The translations under genes were made by a program, and so were the position numbers. A stretch of DNA of 64,000 nt from contig NC_079147.1 in the NCBI RefSeq assembly GCF_945859685.1, positions 192,245,174 to 192,309,173 on the forward strand, read 5' to 3'. Source of the DNA: Eupeodes corollae (lineage: Eukaryota > Arthropoda > Insecta > Diptera > Syrphidae). Numbering within the stretch: the first letter of the stretch is position 1; each line of letters begins with the position of its first letter. Positions 22,877 through 34,785 of this stretch are shown here, piece by piece. The notes below the pieces were generated by a model. That model did not search any database. It worked only from the letters and a program-made list of their open reading frames with translations, and had not been told where the DNA came from.

Positions 22877-24572
22877 GCCAAACAACAGGCACGCCAAGCG
22901 GCGCTGTATAAAAGGACGAGAGCTGCTCATGAGCTCTATGAACAGAAGAGGCAATAGGAATACCGACTTTTAAGAAGAAAAAAGAGAGGGCATGAGAAGC
23001 GTGCGGTCGAAGATGTTAAGAGGTTCAAAAGCAGGAGTGAAGTTCTAAAGTTTCATGAACAGGTGAAAGGAGAACTAAAGGTTGTAAAGACTAAAATGAA
23101 CACATCATAGTGGAACCGCAGTCAATGCTTAGTATATGGAAGGACTATGTTTGCAGACTATGTTGGATGGCTTGAATGCCGAGCTCTTTAAAGCAACTGG
23201 AGATAAGTTGGTTAACTTATCTGTTATATATGGTCGGAAGAAATAATGCCCGATGAATGGAACGTCAGTATTGTTTGCCCGATCCTGAAAAAAGGAGACC
23301 CTCTAAACTGCACCAACTATAGAGGAACCAGTCTACTTAAAATCGCCTAAAAAATCTTCTCTGCCGTAATATGTGAACGTCTAAAGCCCATCGTCAACAA
23401 CCTGAAAGGTCCTTATTAGTGTGGTTTAGACCAGGAAAGTCCACAAATGATCAAATATTCACATTACGGCAGATCCTGGAAAAAACCCAAGAACACCAAA
23501 ACGACACCGACCATCTTTTCATCGATTTCAAGGCCGCATATGACGCCATCTATAGGGACGAGCAGTATAGAGCCATGTCTAGTTTTAGCATCCCTGCCAA
23601 ATTCGTCCGTTTGTGCAGGACGACCATGGAAAATTCACGCTGCTCCATAAAGGTTGGAAACCACTTAACAGAACCTTTCGATGTCAAAAAAAATTTTAGA
23701 CAAGGTGATGCGCTGTCATGAAATTTTTTTAACATCGTGCTTGAAAGAAAAGTGCAGAGCTCACACGTCAACACTAGAGGCACTATCTTTCAAAAGTCTG
23801 TCCAATTACTAGCATATGCTGATGACATTGAAATCAGCGTGATGTCAATCGGGCTTTTGTGAGTATTGAGGCAGAGGCGAGAAAAAATTGTTTAACTGCT
23901 GTCGTTAAGAAAGGACCTACAACCCCGACGTCAAAACGTCACCATCGACAGACGTAACTTTGAGGTAGTCAAGCACTTTGTTGCTGTAAAGTCAGAAAAC
24001 AACACCAGCGCTGTGATCAAACGCAGAATAACTCTTGCTAAAGGCTGTTTCTTTGGGCTTTGAAAGCAATTGAGTGGCAAAGCCCTCTCTAGGAGGACCA
24101 AAGTGTCGCTATATAAGACCCTTATCATCCCCGTACTGCTATACGCTGCAAAAGCATGGACTATGACAAAAGCGGATGAAAGCACCTTGGGTCGTTTCGA
24201 GATAAAAGTCCTTCTTGTGATCTACGGTCCCGTAAGCATCGAAGAGGAGTGGAGTAGAAAATGGAACGGCGAGCTGTACAGCGACGTAGACTTAGCCAGA
24301 AGGATAAAAGTCCAACAACTAAGATGGCTGGGTTACGTAGAGTACATGGAAACGAATGCTCCGGCCTGGAAAGTCTTCGAATCCACACCCACAGGACAGC
24401 GCAGTAGAGGAAGACCGCGGATCAGGTGTTGCGCACAAGTGGAAGTGACGCCGGCCAATTTGGAGCGCGAAACTGGAGACATCTAGCTGTACCGAGCTAG
24501 ATGGAGAAGTTTGTTGGGTGAGGCCTTAGTTCACCCAGCGCTGTAGCGCCACCTTAAGCAAGTAAGTAAGTA
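22877..24572 (+). mobile_element. RTE family A, truncated and internally deleted copy
   Basis: Starts in the linker (GCCAAACAACAGGCACGC, matching about 11094 in the long copy) and runs to the CGCCACCTTAAG tail with TAAG-type repeats at 24555-24572. A deletion at about 23160 removes the end of the linker. The RT keeps a better motif A than the long copy: LFIDFKAAYDAIYRDEQYR (about 23514-23570), then SSFSIPAKFVRLCRTTMENS and FRQGDALS. Motif C (AYADD) follows at about 23813. The C-terminal part is at 24070-24486. It has several shifts and stops and is inactive. Confidence 0.92.
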
Positions 24573-26093
24573 TGATGGTTTCTTATGGCTGTTTAGGCTT
24601 TAGAGAAATTACATCGTTTTTTCATACTATCAAAGTTTCAAAAAGTTTAAAGCCATCAAATCATCAAGAAGGCTGATAGTGAGCTATATGTGGGAACTCG
24701 GTGCACAAGATAGAATGTGTTACGCAATCCTGGATGATTCCGATTCAAGGGACCTATAACGAATCTCTGAAAATTCCGTTTCCCTCGGAAATTTTGTTCC
24801 CAGAGAATTTTGTCCTCATCCGTATATTCCCTCGAAGTACATTTCTTTTGAATTTAGTGCAATGACGGCTCAACTCCCTAAAATTTTCTGTCCCGGTAGC
24901 AAATATCTCCTAGGGAAACTTTTAAGGTTCATTGAGAGACATCTACGAAAATGTTTTCTGTGCCACAGATGCGACATTTTTTCATAGTAGCAGTTGAGTT
25001 AAAAATGCAAAAATATGATTTTCACGTGTCCGTGCTTCTTCAATTGCTGAATCAATTGAACCTTTTTAAGTAAATAATCTTAGATTTTTGAGAGAAATGT
25101 TTGTCCACAGTTGAATTGTAAATCTGTTGAGATTGCTGCAAGTTGATGAAGTCAATGAATTCAATCTCACTCTCGTCTACAGCAGTCACATTCACTGAGA
25201 CCATGAGTTCTGTCCACAAGTACACTAGTCTCAAGACTTTTTTCTACAAACGTGCCTACAACAGGCTCGGTTTCCAATACTTTTTTCCAAAAAAAATACG
25301 CTGTTAACTACTCAGAACTCACTTACGCAAAGGTATGATATCCAATTTCTGTCAAAATTTATGTTTGTGCGGGAAACAGTGTCAAAATGACTTATGATTT
25401 AATTGGCCACCGCTTATACCCCATTCTATATAAAGCGAGAAATATCAAACGCTGAATAAAAATATTAAAACGATATTTATTTCATTGTTGATTTGGAGAA
25501 TGACACTTAGTTGATGTGAAAATGTCAAACTCATTTCCACACAAATTTTCACGAAAAATGAGTGGATTCAGCTGTTTGAAAGTGGTTGAAACTGAATGCT
25601 AGCCTTAAACTTTTAATCTTATCACTTTTAAAAATTACGAATAAGAAATTCATAATTTATTTTAATTTTGACTTAGGTAATGTGAAGTTCATCTGGTGAG
25701 TTTCACAATTAAGTTTTTAAAACGAATGCGAAATGTCAGTGGTTAGAGTTGACTCATCAAGAATAAAATTCTTAGAACTTTGAAATCGACATTTTCTTGC
25801 AACCTAAACTGTTATAAAACTTTGTGTAATTTGAACCATAACCTAAAGTGAATATTCTTACAAAAAAAAAACAAAGTGGTCTAAGAAGGTCCATGGAATG
25901 TAAGAAGGTATATGAAATGCCCTAAGGATCTCCACATCACTCCATTGGTACTTAACTGAACTTGTATAGAAAAATTGCTATAAATTTCCATTTGGTTGCC
26001 CCCTTTTTTGTCAACTTCATTCCATCCAATATACCAATATATATACACTAACCACTTTCCAACGCTCTTGAGAACACTTCACTCCTAAGAAGG
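24573..26093. other. No gene seen
   Basis: Mixed AT-rich sequence. A stretch at 24760-24930 has repeated AAATTTT/TTCCC words but no definable repeat. TGTCA/TGACA words recur, as in much of the window. Confidence 0.4.
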
Positions 26094-27929
26094 ATGCAAA
26101 CCACAAATATAATGGTCATATACGAGTCCTTATTAGCGCGTGTCCATATTTGTGCTGTGGCAATGTGTTCTCCATTACATGAGAGTCCACTTCACCACCA
26201 TCGCCACCACCACTTCCAACACCGACTACCGCTGCCACTGCCTCATCCACAGCTCTGGTCTACATTGCCGTCTTCAACTTCAATGCAATGCGACATAAAA
26301 CAGATTTCCTGTTTTGTAGCTGCTGGTACTGGCTGTTGCTGAACAGCTTAGCAGACTCCCTGCAACTGTGTTGCGTTTGTTGTTATATTGCGCCGCTTGG
26401 CATGTACTTCGGTTTCTATACCTTTACACCGCCTATGTTCTCCGTCCTCACCGATTTCCTCTCTTTATCTTCAGTCAGTCTTCTACATATACCAAAATGC
26501 AATCAAATTGGTCTTTGTTCTATTGTTGTTCAATGAGGAGGAAGAGGAGGTTCCTCCTGTTTTTGCCTTCTCGAGACCGCATTGGACCACACAAAAAAAT
26601 TAGTTAGCTGTTTTGTTGTGGTTAAGCCGGGCTTATAGAGTTGTCCAAAAGTCTCGCTCGATCATTACAACTTTTTCTTCCGATGGTTAATTAATGAAAT
26701 CAATGAAAATGTTGTTGCGTTGTTAATAGATTTATACCAATAAAACACGCAACCTTGGAAGCGGTGGTGGTCGTGGAACGTATCCGTTGCCACCACCATC
26801 TGCCACTGGCTACCACCACCGCCGGTCGCCTCTAATTTTAAATTCTTCATTCACTTAACTTTCTGAGGAGAATACATTAAGAAGAGGCTGATTGACAAGA
26901 TTTTTTCCAGACAGGCCTCCTTCCACTTTATAGCTTTCTTTTGTCAGACTTCTGATGCTGCTGCTGCTAGCTATGGCATGTTGATGATGGGTTTACTGCT
27001 CTAAATATTTTGATTGAATCATCATCGTCCGTTGTCGGTTTTAATTGGTATTGTCGTTTGTTATATGAATAAATTTAACCTTAAATTTAGCCTAATTTAG
27101 GTTAATTAGGGGTTTAAATCTCGACCTTCAAAAACCTAAACCTATACTTATCATACTAATTTCACCATAAAAAAGTCGTGCTTCGTGGAGATTTGTCTGT
27201 CAAAATGTTGTCATTTTAGACAGGTTAACATTTATGATATGACTAATGCATTAATGTTGTAATAACAAATGTCTGACAAGGGATCTTTTCTTTTTTGATA
27301 TGGGAAAAGGAGGTGGGAAAATCTATACAAATCATCATCAGAAAATCTCAAGAACAGAAATTGTTAAGTGGTCAAAAAACGCAATAATGTGTAAGACTTA
27401 TATTGATGAGATGAGATTGTGGGAAAAAGTTATTATGATTACCTAAACAAGCTCCATCATCTTGCACACGATGCACGGATGCATTTTTTGGTCTTGAATA
27501 TATTGATACCGCACAGTTGGAGTTGGAGTAGACAGCAGCAAACCAATCGACACCGACACGGTACAAGACTGACGACGACGACGAAAACGACGATGATGAG
27601 GAAGAATACCACGCAGGAATCTGTGAACTGTGAGAAGAAATATAAAAAAAAGTAAACAGACATGATGGAAAAGATAGAAATCTGTGAAAGAATATCTTTT
27701 TATGGTATCTATCATTTAACGGGCTATTGTGATGGAGGAATTTTTGTTTTGTTTTTGTTGTTGGTTTTATTCAAAAATTACACGAACAACTTATGGGAAA
27801 AAGGGACGGAGTAAGCTTTAAGGAGGCCTGTTGAAGAGGACTAATTTTCGGTGTCAAAAAGTGCCAAAAGGTTTCAACTGATTTTATACGCGTTTCCGTC
27901 ATGTCTGCTGACAAAATCTGTCCAATTCT
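26094..27929. other. GC-richer low-complexity islands, possible regulatory DNA
   Basis: CAC/CAT-rich sequence at 26170-26270, GGT/CCA-rich imperfect inverted repeats at 26758-26830, and CGA/ACGACGA-rich sequence at 27560-27610. These create overlapping open frames on both strands, which is typical of low-complexity repeats rather than genes. One copy of the GTGGAACGTA motif is at 26773-26782. Confidence 0.4.
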
Positions 27930-28225
27930 ATTTGACCAAGCAAAGTTGAGTTGTAATGATTTCTGGCATGTGAACGCCGGCCGTGGTCGGCTAGGACGTA
28001 GTCTAATGCAGGTCTAATATTTGAGGACTTTTTCAAACATTTGTCGCAGGATATCGTAAAGGTTTTGGTGAAAGTTGTCCTCTAAGTGGTCAATCGTTTC
28101 CAGTTTATCGTCTTAGAGTAGCGACTTGACATATCCTCACACAAAAAAGTCAAAGCGGCGTCAAATTGTACGATATGGAAAGACAAATCACGGGTCTGTA
28201 ACGTTAACTCTGCATTTACCAAACT
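27930..28225 (-). pseudogene. Mariner-like transposase, C-terminal part
   Basis: Minus-strand frames give LYDDKLETIDHLEDNFHQNL (about 28125-28065) and then an RPSRPRPAFTCQKS-type end near 27990, which correspond to the mariner C-terminus (the WGYVKSLVY/TIDHLEDNI region and the end of the protein). It is separated from the rest of the gene by an RTE insertion beginning at about 28226. Confidence 0.75.
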
Positions 28226-28868
28226 TGCTTACTTACTTTAGGTAGCCCTAAAGGCCGGGATGGACCTGAAAATCAACCAATATGCGTCTCCAGCCAGGAA
28301 GATCCCTAAATAGATATCTCCAGTTTCGCACGCCAAGTTGGTTGAGGTCCTCTCTCACCTGCGTGCGCCATTTGAGCCGCGGTCTTCCTCTACTGCACCT
28401 TCGCTCTAGGGATTGTATTCAAAGACTTTCCGGGCTGAAGTTTTGATGTTTAGTTGCTCTACATGACCCACCAACAGTTCTTCCCATCTATTCACGCAAA
28501 GCATCCTAAGACGTTCTCATCTTTCTTTGACAGGGTTCAAGTCTTAGCACTATAAATGAGGACATCTTATAGATTATGAATTTAGACGCTCGAGAAAAGA
28601 TCTTACAACTCTACTGCCTTCTTAGTCCAAAGAAGCTGTGATCAGCAAGAGTTTTTCTTCGTTTGATTTCAGCACTAGTGTCGTTGTCTAAATTATCAAT
28701 GGGAACCTTTTTTCATACATACATATACATACTTCTTCTTGCCCTCATTAATCACTAAAACCATCTTCTCCGCTTCTGTTACAATTCTCAACAACGCACC
28801 ACTGGCATCAAGCTTTAATCTGCGAATTATGTCAAGATCAGCTGTTACCAAACGCTTCCTTCAATAAA
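28226..28868 (-). mobile_element. RTE family A-like 3' fragment inserted in a mariner
   Basis: Begins with CTTACTTACTTT, the inverted TAAG tail seen at all RTE 3' ends here, followed by reverse-strand C-terminal sequence similar to 12300-12960 (the parts encoding the LGARNWRYL-, RGRPRLKWR- and WVMRLFR-type segments, all eroded). It runs upstream towards the thumb. It is more diverged from 9579-12986 than the 22877 copy and may be another subfamily. Confidence 0.8.
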
Positions 28869-29045
28869 TCAATTGTGACACGAGCTGTGTGACACTTTGC
28901 GCAGTCTTATTGAGACCGCAGCTCGATCTCTAAAATGTTCACCATTAATCGTAACGTTTTGGTCAGTATCGTTCTTAAAAAAAACATGGACCAATTTCTT
29001 CCACTAACCCACACCAAACGGTTATTCCACAAGGTCGATTCAAAA
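28869..29045 (-). pseudogene. Mariner-like transposase, central part
   Basis: On the minus strand, FFKNDTDQNVTINGEHFRD (about 28990-28930) corresponds to the mariner block YFFENxxGxxVTVNGxRYRxM. After a small gap, CHTARVTIDLLKEAFGN (about 28915-28850) is the block after the second catalytic Asp (usual QQDGATxHTA). Together with 27930-28225 this is one mariner copy split by the RTE. Confidence 0.78.
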
Positions 29046-29834
29046 ATATCAACGACTTAACTTACAATCCTTTCCGTTATTCTTTTTTTATTTTTTTCAA
29101 GTTTGTTACAATTTTTTCCTAGTTACACCCTTCCGTAGTTAACCTTAGTCATCCATCTTTTTGTGTACAACGCCGACGGCCGTACCGTCGTACAAATATG
29201 TCACCATCGAACATTTTAGTAAAAATTATTTATCAAAAAATTGTTGATTTTCCTTCTTTTAGTCTTTTTGTCCTTTCTTGCTTTTTGCTTTTGTAAGGAC
29301 TTGTTTCTAGCTCCATTGTAAAGATTGACAATGTGGTAGTTCTCAAGCAGTAACTGCTATCTACCATGAATTTGTTGATCTTGTCGACTTTTTATGATCT
29401 TTGTTTGGGTCAAATGAAGTTTGGAAATGTTCAGAAAGCAAAGAGATGGTTTTGGAAGCATGTAGATCACTCAGAAAGAGCAATTGACACTTTTTTTAAA
29501 TTAAATTTTAGATTTAATCGAAGACTACAATGACATAGTTCAACTTTTGGGTCTTTCAGCAATAGTCTCCTGGATCTTTTATTCTATATACAAAATTTAA
29601 ATTCTTGCTGTTTTATTAATTTGTCTTTTAACAAGCCTAAGCCTATTCAATTGGTAAGGCTGTTGCCTGATCCCAAAGTGGTTGAATGAAGTTGATAAAT
29701 AAACTGAATGATTAAAGTCTGTTCGCACATCAACAGAAGTGTCTGAACTTATTCCAAAAGAGCCCACAATCATGTAAATGTAATAATATAGTGGGATGTG
29801 AGGTATCATGGAATTACCGACCTTAATTTTTGAG
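29046..29834. other. No gene seen
   Basis: AT-rich spacer. The 70-codon frame 29809-29597 (-) has no recognised features. Confidence 0.4.
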
Positions 29835-30170
29835 AAAACGGAGTGTTAAATTCCCAAAAGTTTATCAAACAACAGTTTTCGAATGTGTTGTAAAGCCTCT
29901 CAATCAAACAAAGTTTAAAACCAAGCAAAAAGATTCTGCTCCGGCTCACAAGGCTAACACTACGTAAGAACACAACACATAATGTACCAGACTTTATATC
30001 ACCAGAACATTGGCCAAAAATGGCTGGAAGTCCAGAGCTTAATAATTTGAATTACAAGCTGTGGTCCCTTTTAGAGGAATAGCCTGCTCTACTAGACAAC
30101 CAAATATTGAGTTGTTTTCGTGATTCCTTGTGCGAGCTTATAAGATCCTTTTCGGTTCGTCAAAAACATG
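29835..30170 (+). pseudogene. Mariner-like transposase fragment, second subfamily
   Basis: Plus-strand frame with KQKDSAPAHKANTT (about 29920-29960), the second catalytic Asp region in the QQDSAPAHKA form, then NVPDFISPEHWPKM and SPELNNLNYKLWSLLEE (about 30030-30080), where the third catalytic Asp (SPDLNPLDY) is replaced by Glu. A stop and one-base shift at about 30081 precede ACSTRQPNIE. The QDSAPAH form separates it from the QDGA-type mariners at 28869 and 39000. Confidence 0.85.
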
Positions 30171-30171
30171 G

Positions 30172-30410
30172 TTTGGTCCAAATCAGTGTGGGTTCAGATC
30201 AGGGAATGCAACCAGTGACCAAATATTCACATAACAAAAGATCTTATAAAACTCAGGAACTTCAAATTGATATACAGTATGTAGTCATCAATTTTAGTAC
30301 CTCCGATAACAACATCTAAATAGAAGAACTTTACAAACCAATGTCTAGTTTTGGCATTCCTTTCAAACTTGTCTATTTGTGCAGAATGACGAACACTACT
30401 CTATCTAGGT
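30172..30410 (+). mobile_element. RTE family A, short RT fragment
   Basis: Follows the mariner fragment directly. It reads QISVGSDQGMQPVTKYSHNK (finger), TQELQIDIQYVVINFSTSDN (eroded motif A; Asp of FIDFKA changed to Asn) and SSFGIPFKLVYLCRMT (about 30341-30390), collinear with 11760-11960 of the long copy. No element ends are present. Confidence 0.82.
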
Positions 30411-30899
30411 CGCGAAAAATCCCACTGTTGTTTTTTACTTAATACTGAGTGTGATCTTAAAATGTACCCGCATATGTTTTGGAGACGTAAATTTGACCGA
30501 TATCACGCAAAGTATGCCCTTTTAGAATTCATCAAGACAGGGTCAATTTTGAACATGTTCGCAAATTTTTTTAAGACTGTCCTTAAATAGTTATTTTTTT
30601 CTGCAAAACCTCTTCTCTTTTTAACATAAAAAAGTGATAAAACAGCAATCAGTTCTTCGAGTTCTAAGGCCTCTATACTTGAAAATAAATGTTGACCGAA
30701 TGCCATCATTTATGTTGACAAAAATATGTGTCTTATGTTTCCTATCCATTGTTTGCTCTTTTGAACGAGTCTCTAAAATGTTCTTAGTTTCAAGATATTT
30801 GGAAATATTGATACTTAACGCCAGTCCATAAGATTGTGATAAAATCATTAATTCCTATTTTACTACGATTCTCTACTTTTTGGTTGGATACATTCAAAA
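30411..30899. other. No gene seen
   Basis: Overlapping short frames on both strands; none recognisable. Confidence 0.35.
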
Positions 30900-31560
30900 A
30901 ACTTTACAAACTTAAGCAAGGCATTTGAAAAATTAAGACATGAAATTCTTCTTATTACGTTCAGTAAAATTGGATTTAACTACCGTTTCGCTATCTAGAT
31001 TTCGTCAAATCTTAAAAGTATATATTATAATGTTATGTTCATGAGTAACCATTCATGTCAATTATGGTGTACCTCAAGGGAGTCACCTTGGTCCATTTCT
31101 GTTTATTTTATCTATTAATGATTTGCCTTCTATCTTAAATTATTTTTTATCGATTATAAAATTTGTTCGAATTACTAACTCCATCAAGAATTGTAACGAG
31201 CTACAAGAAGAAAATTAAAGTTGGTGGAAGGTGCAATAAATATTGTATGGGTTTCATTGTTGACAATAATGTAAGACAAATTATAACTATGTGTTGAATT
31301 CGTCAAAAGTTTAAATAGAGAATTCAGTTCTTATAACCTTGGTTTACTGATCACTAACACTTGGTTTCGTCGAAAGATTTTTCCGTGAGTTCCGTGGTCC
31401 ATATGTTATCCGCTTGCAGTGTTTGGGCGCGAAACAATACCGTTCACATTGATAGAAAATAAAGTATTCAAAGTAGATTTTTAAGATTTTGTCCTAGTTT
31501 TTCCTCTAGACGGATAGACTTTTATTGCCTTGATACAATAAAAATATTGTCTTTATAAAT
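30900..31560 (+). mobile_element. LINE (family D) RT fragment
   Basis: Plus-strand RT debris: LSKAFEKLRHEILL (about 30915-30955; motif A, DLSKAFD-type with D lost), YGVPQGSHLGPFLFILSIND (about 31061-31125; motif B), then a C-terminal region at 31400-31520 around RRFLRFCPSFSS. Frames shift between blocks. The PQGSHLGP form is shared with the fragment at 38310-38660, so both are placed in one family. Confidence 0.8.
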
Positions 31561-34103
31561 CTTCCATCTGTTTCTGGTTACACGAACAAATGTACAGAGC
31601 TGATTATTTCATATTTACATTGATCGACTGGTTTAATTAAATGATTATTATTGTTTAATTGAACAAATAGTATGAAAAGTTGGAGTTCATTTAATTGCAC
31701 TAAATGTAAAGCTTTGGAAAGTGTAACAGCGCAATTAAGTGGGCAATACAAAATGCCCTACTTGTCTATATTGACCCGTCTCATAGTTCTTGCAAATTTT
31801 CAGTTTACTAAATTAAATGATTGACAATTTAAATATCTGAATATACCTTGCTCGAATCCGAATGTTCAAACAAACCCATTTGCATAAGCCGTATCCTCAT
31901 TGAGGGCTTTATGTAGTTTTAGCATATTCTGACTTTAACAGTGGTACGGAGGACGACGCACGTCTACAAGTACTTTATCGTATTCAAACATTTCAACATA
32001 CACCGTATTTGAATTGCCTGGTTTCGTTTTTTATCCCAACTGCTAAATCGGGCCTGTGAGTCTACCTGGAGGCTTCCTCTAATCCAGCACTGGTTAAGAT
32101 CTTTGTGTGGATATGAGAGTATTCTGATGTTCCTTTTTGGGGGTTAAGAACTATTTATATGTGAGGTGAGGTAGTTATAGGTCCACAACCACACTTTTCA
32201 ACTAACCTGGAGTATTCGATGTCGCTGATAAGACAAGAAAGACTTACAAGAACAAAAATTACAACACACAAAAAAAAACAAAACAGATGAAATATATTAG
32301 GAGGTTATAAAAATTAACTTTTTAATGGTCCAATCAATGTGTGTATTTACAGAAAATATATAAAGATAAGGATAACATATTAAGATTGGGATAATAAGAC
32401 CGACCAGGCGAGGCCAGTTGATGAGGTTATGGCGGGCGTTGTCATTGATCTTAACGGATAAACTAAAAAACTTAAACTTACTGAAACTTAAGATTTGTCT
32501 GTTGTTTATGTTCATGTATCTTAGATTAAAGGTAATATACCTTATTTAAAATATTTATTGGACCTTCAAACATTTTCATGTTTTATTTATTTTGTATAAG
32601 GTTTCCTCGCCGGCTTGATTTAAGTCTTGTTGTGAGTAGAATTGGAAAAAAAGTTAACTTTTTTTAAATGGTCTTTTATGAGCATGATGACACTAAAATG
32701 CCATTTAAGTCGGAAATAATTTTAGTCATCTTATCTTTTGATTAATGACAAAACTACATCCGTTTTTTTTTTATCTGAAAAATCCATAAAGTTTGGAAAT
32801 TCTCCGACCAATAAATTTAATATTTGGGGAGCTTGTAAAATTTTATTTGTCATGAAGATGAATAGGCGATGGAATCGTGTTCTGATACAAAATTTGACGG
32901 ATCTCTCCAAGAAATCAATGACATTTCTCTAAATCTATGGGTTCGACGAGAAGGATAAAAATAGTTCAATTGGCATCACTTTGAAAGATCTATTTTGTCG
33001 TCTCAACATTTATCTCTTTTCCACTTTATAGTTCAAAAAGCGTTGTTTACATTTCACTCTTTTGAGGTGATTCATTTTGACATTTCTTAATTTTATTTTA
33101 CTCTCACGCATTAAGTCCATCTCATAACATATTTTCTTCTAATAGAGAAAATTCTGAAGACCTTCAAAAAGACCAAAAACATCTGACAATAAAGTCAACT
33201 CTGAGTTAACCTTTCAAATTTGGTGAGTTAACTTTGTTTAAATATGCAGATGTTTTTGACAGATACTGAAATACCAATGAAATTTTTTTTTTTTTGAATT
33301 TTTGTGGAGAAAAACTTATCAGTTCGTGAAAAAGTTTGAATTTACTTTCATTTCGTATATTTTAATAAAGAAAACAACAAATGAGATTAAAAACAACATC
33401 TACCAGCTGTCAACTAAAATGTCAAAATCTATCAACTTACACCCTTTTCGGACAACTAGAACTATTCAGTGATACAAACCTAAAATTCCTCATGAAGTTA
33501 AAATTAAACCCCTACTGAAAAACTTGTACGGGAGTGAACTCCAAATTAAAGATAAACTAGCTCGGGTTAAGCTCGGACCTTAGCACTGAAAAACCTGAGG
33601 CTAAGAGAGTCAAGTTTTTTATATTTGTAGATTTTTTAGAACTTTTCTTTTAGAAACGAAATCGTTATCAATTAACAGCTGATTGATTTACTAAATCGGA
33701 ACAAAACCGTTCGTTTGACATTGTTGTATTTTCTTTGCATTCACCTGTCAGTTTACCCCTAATCTCAAATGTTTGATTCCAACAAGAAATGTTTATTGCA
33801 AACCAACCTGTCTAACAAATTTCAATGATTGGTTTCAATGATTAAAAATGATCCATCGAGAAGCCATTATTTCTTTTAAATCATTTTGAAAACTAGGTCG
33901 GTTTGGTTGTTTTTGTAGAACGAAGTATAAAACCTGTCAAATTTTTGAAAGGATTAGACAATACCCTCAAAGAGAGTACAACAAACGCTTTTTTTCAGGG
34001 AGAACATTTAAAATTAAAAACTTGTTTCCATTTTAAAATTTCGAATTTCCAACTTTCAAAAATCACCGAAGCAAACAATCGAATAAAAGAGACAATAACA
34101 TAA
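31561..34103. other. No gene seen
   Basis: AT-rich sequence. From about 33040 on, TGTCA/TGACA words become frequent, often as CTGTCAAA or TTTTGACA. Confidence 0.4.
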
Positions 34104-34785
34104 ATGGCAGTTGCTGATTTTGGACATTAATTAAACTCCCTGTACTCAGAAATTCATTAAACAGAAATTTGCAAGTTTTTCAATGGAGAGGAAGTTTTAT
34201 ACTCTCTACCTGTACTTTCTGGAATTAACAAACAGAAATTTGCGAAGTTTGATTAACCAAACAGACCTAATAAAGTATCTGACAGTTCAAATGTCATTTT
34301 TGAAAATAAATCAGTGCTCCCAATGTGAGTTTTTGTCTATTTTAAACATTAATTACTAAAAAAATTAATTATTCGTTCTTGATTGATAAAATAAAACATC
34401 AATCTGTCAAAATTATTTGACAGCAACCATATGTTTCGTTCAATACATTTTCAACATTCAGTTGCTGATTTTGACAGTTTTTAAACACCTTGCACTCATA
34501 AATTAGCAAGTTTCTCAATGAAGAGGAAATTTTGTACTCTCTCTCGTCGTGCTCTCTTGTTGCATCTTTCCACCAAACAGACCTATGTCAGCTCAAATGT
34601 CATTTTTGAAAATAAATCGGTGCTTCAAAGGTTAATTTTGTTTTATTCTTATTTCATAATTAGTGAAACAAAAAATAAATTGTTTGCTCTACTTTTCCTC
34701 TCTTGATGGATAAAATAAAAGCATCAATTTGTCCAAATTATTTGACAGCTACCACATTCGCGTACAACACATTTTCAACTGTAAC
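34104..34785 (+). repeat. Tandem duplication of about 355 bp
   Basis: Two diverged copies. Matching blocks are CAGTTGCTGATTTT at 34106 and 34459, AATGTCATTTTTGAAAATAA at 34289 and about 34597, a TTATTTGACAGC block at about 34411 and 34738, and ACATTTTCAAC at 34446 and 34769. The copies differ by small indels (offset 355 at the start, about 320 at the end). Non-coding. Confidence 0.8.

Noticed and set aside
26094..26607. Cluster of four plus-strand frames
   Set aside because: CAC/CAT repeats and mixed composition keep several frames open at once; no single convincing protein.
27443..27715. Overlapping open frames on both strands
   Set aside because: Produced by CGA/ACG low-complexity sequence; no domain, no consistent frame.
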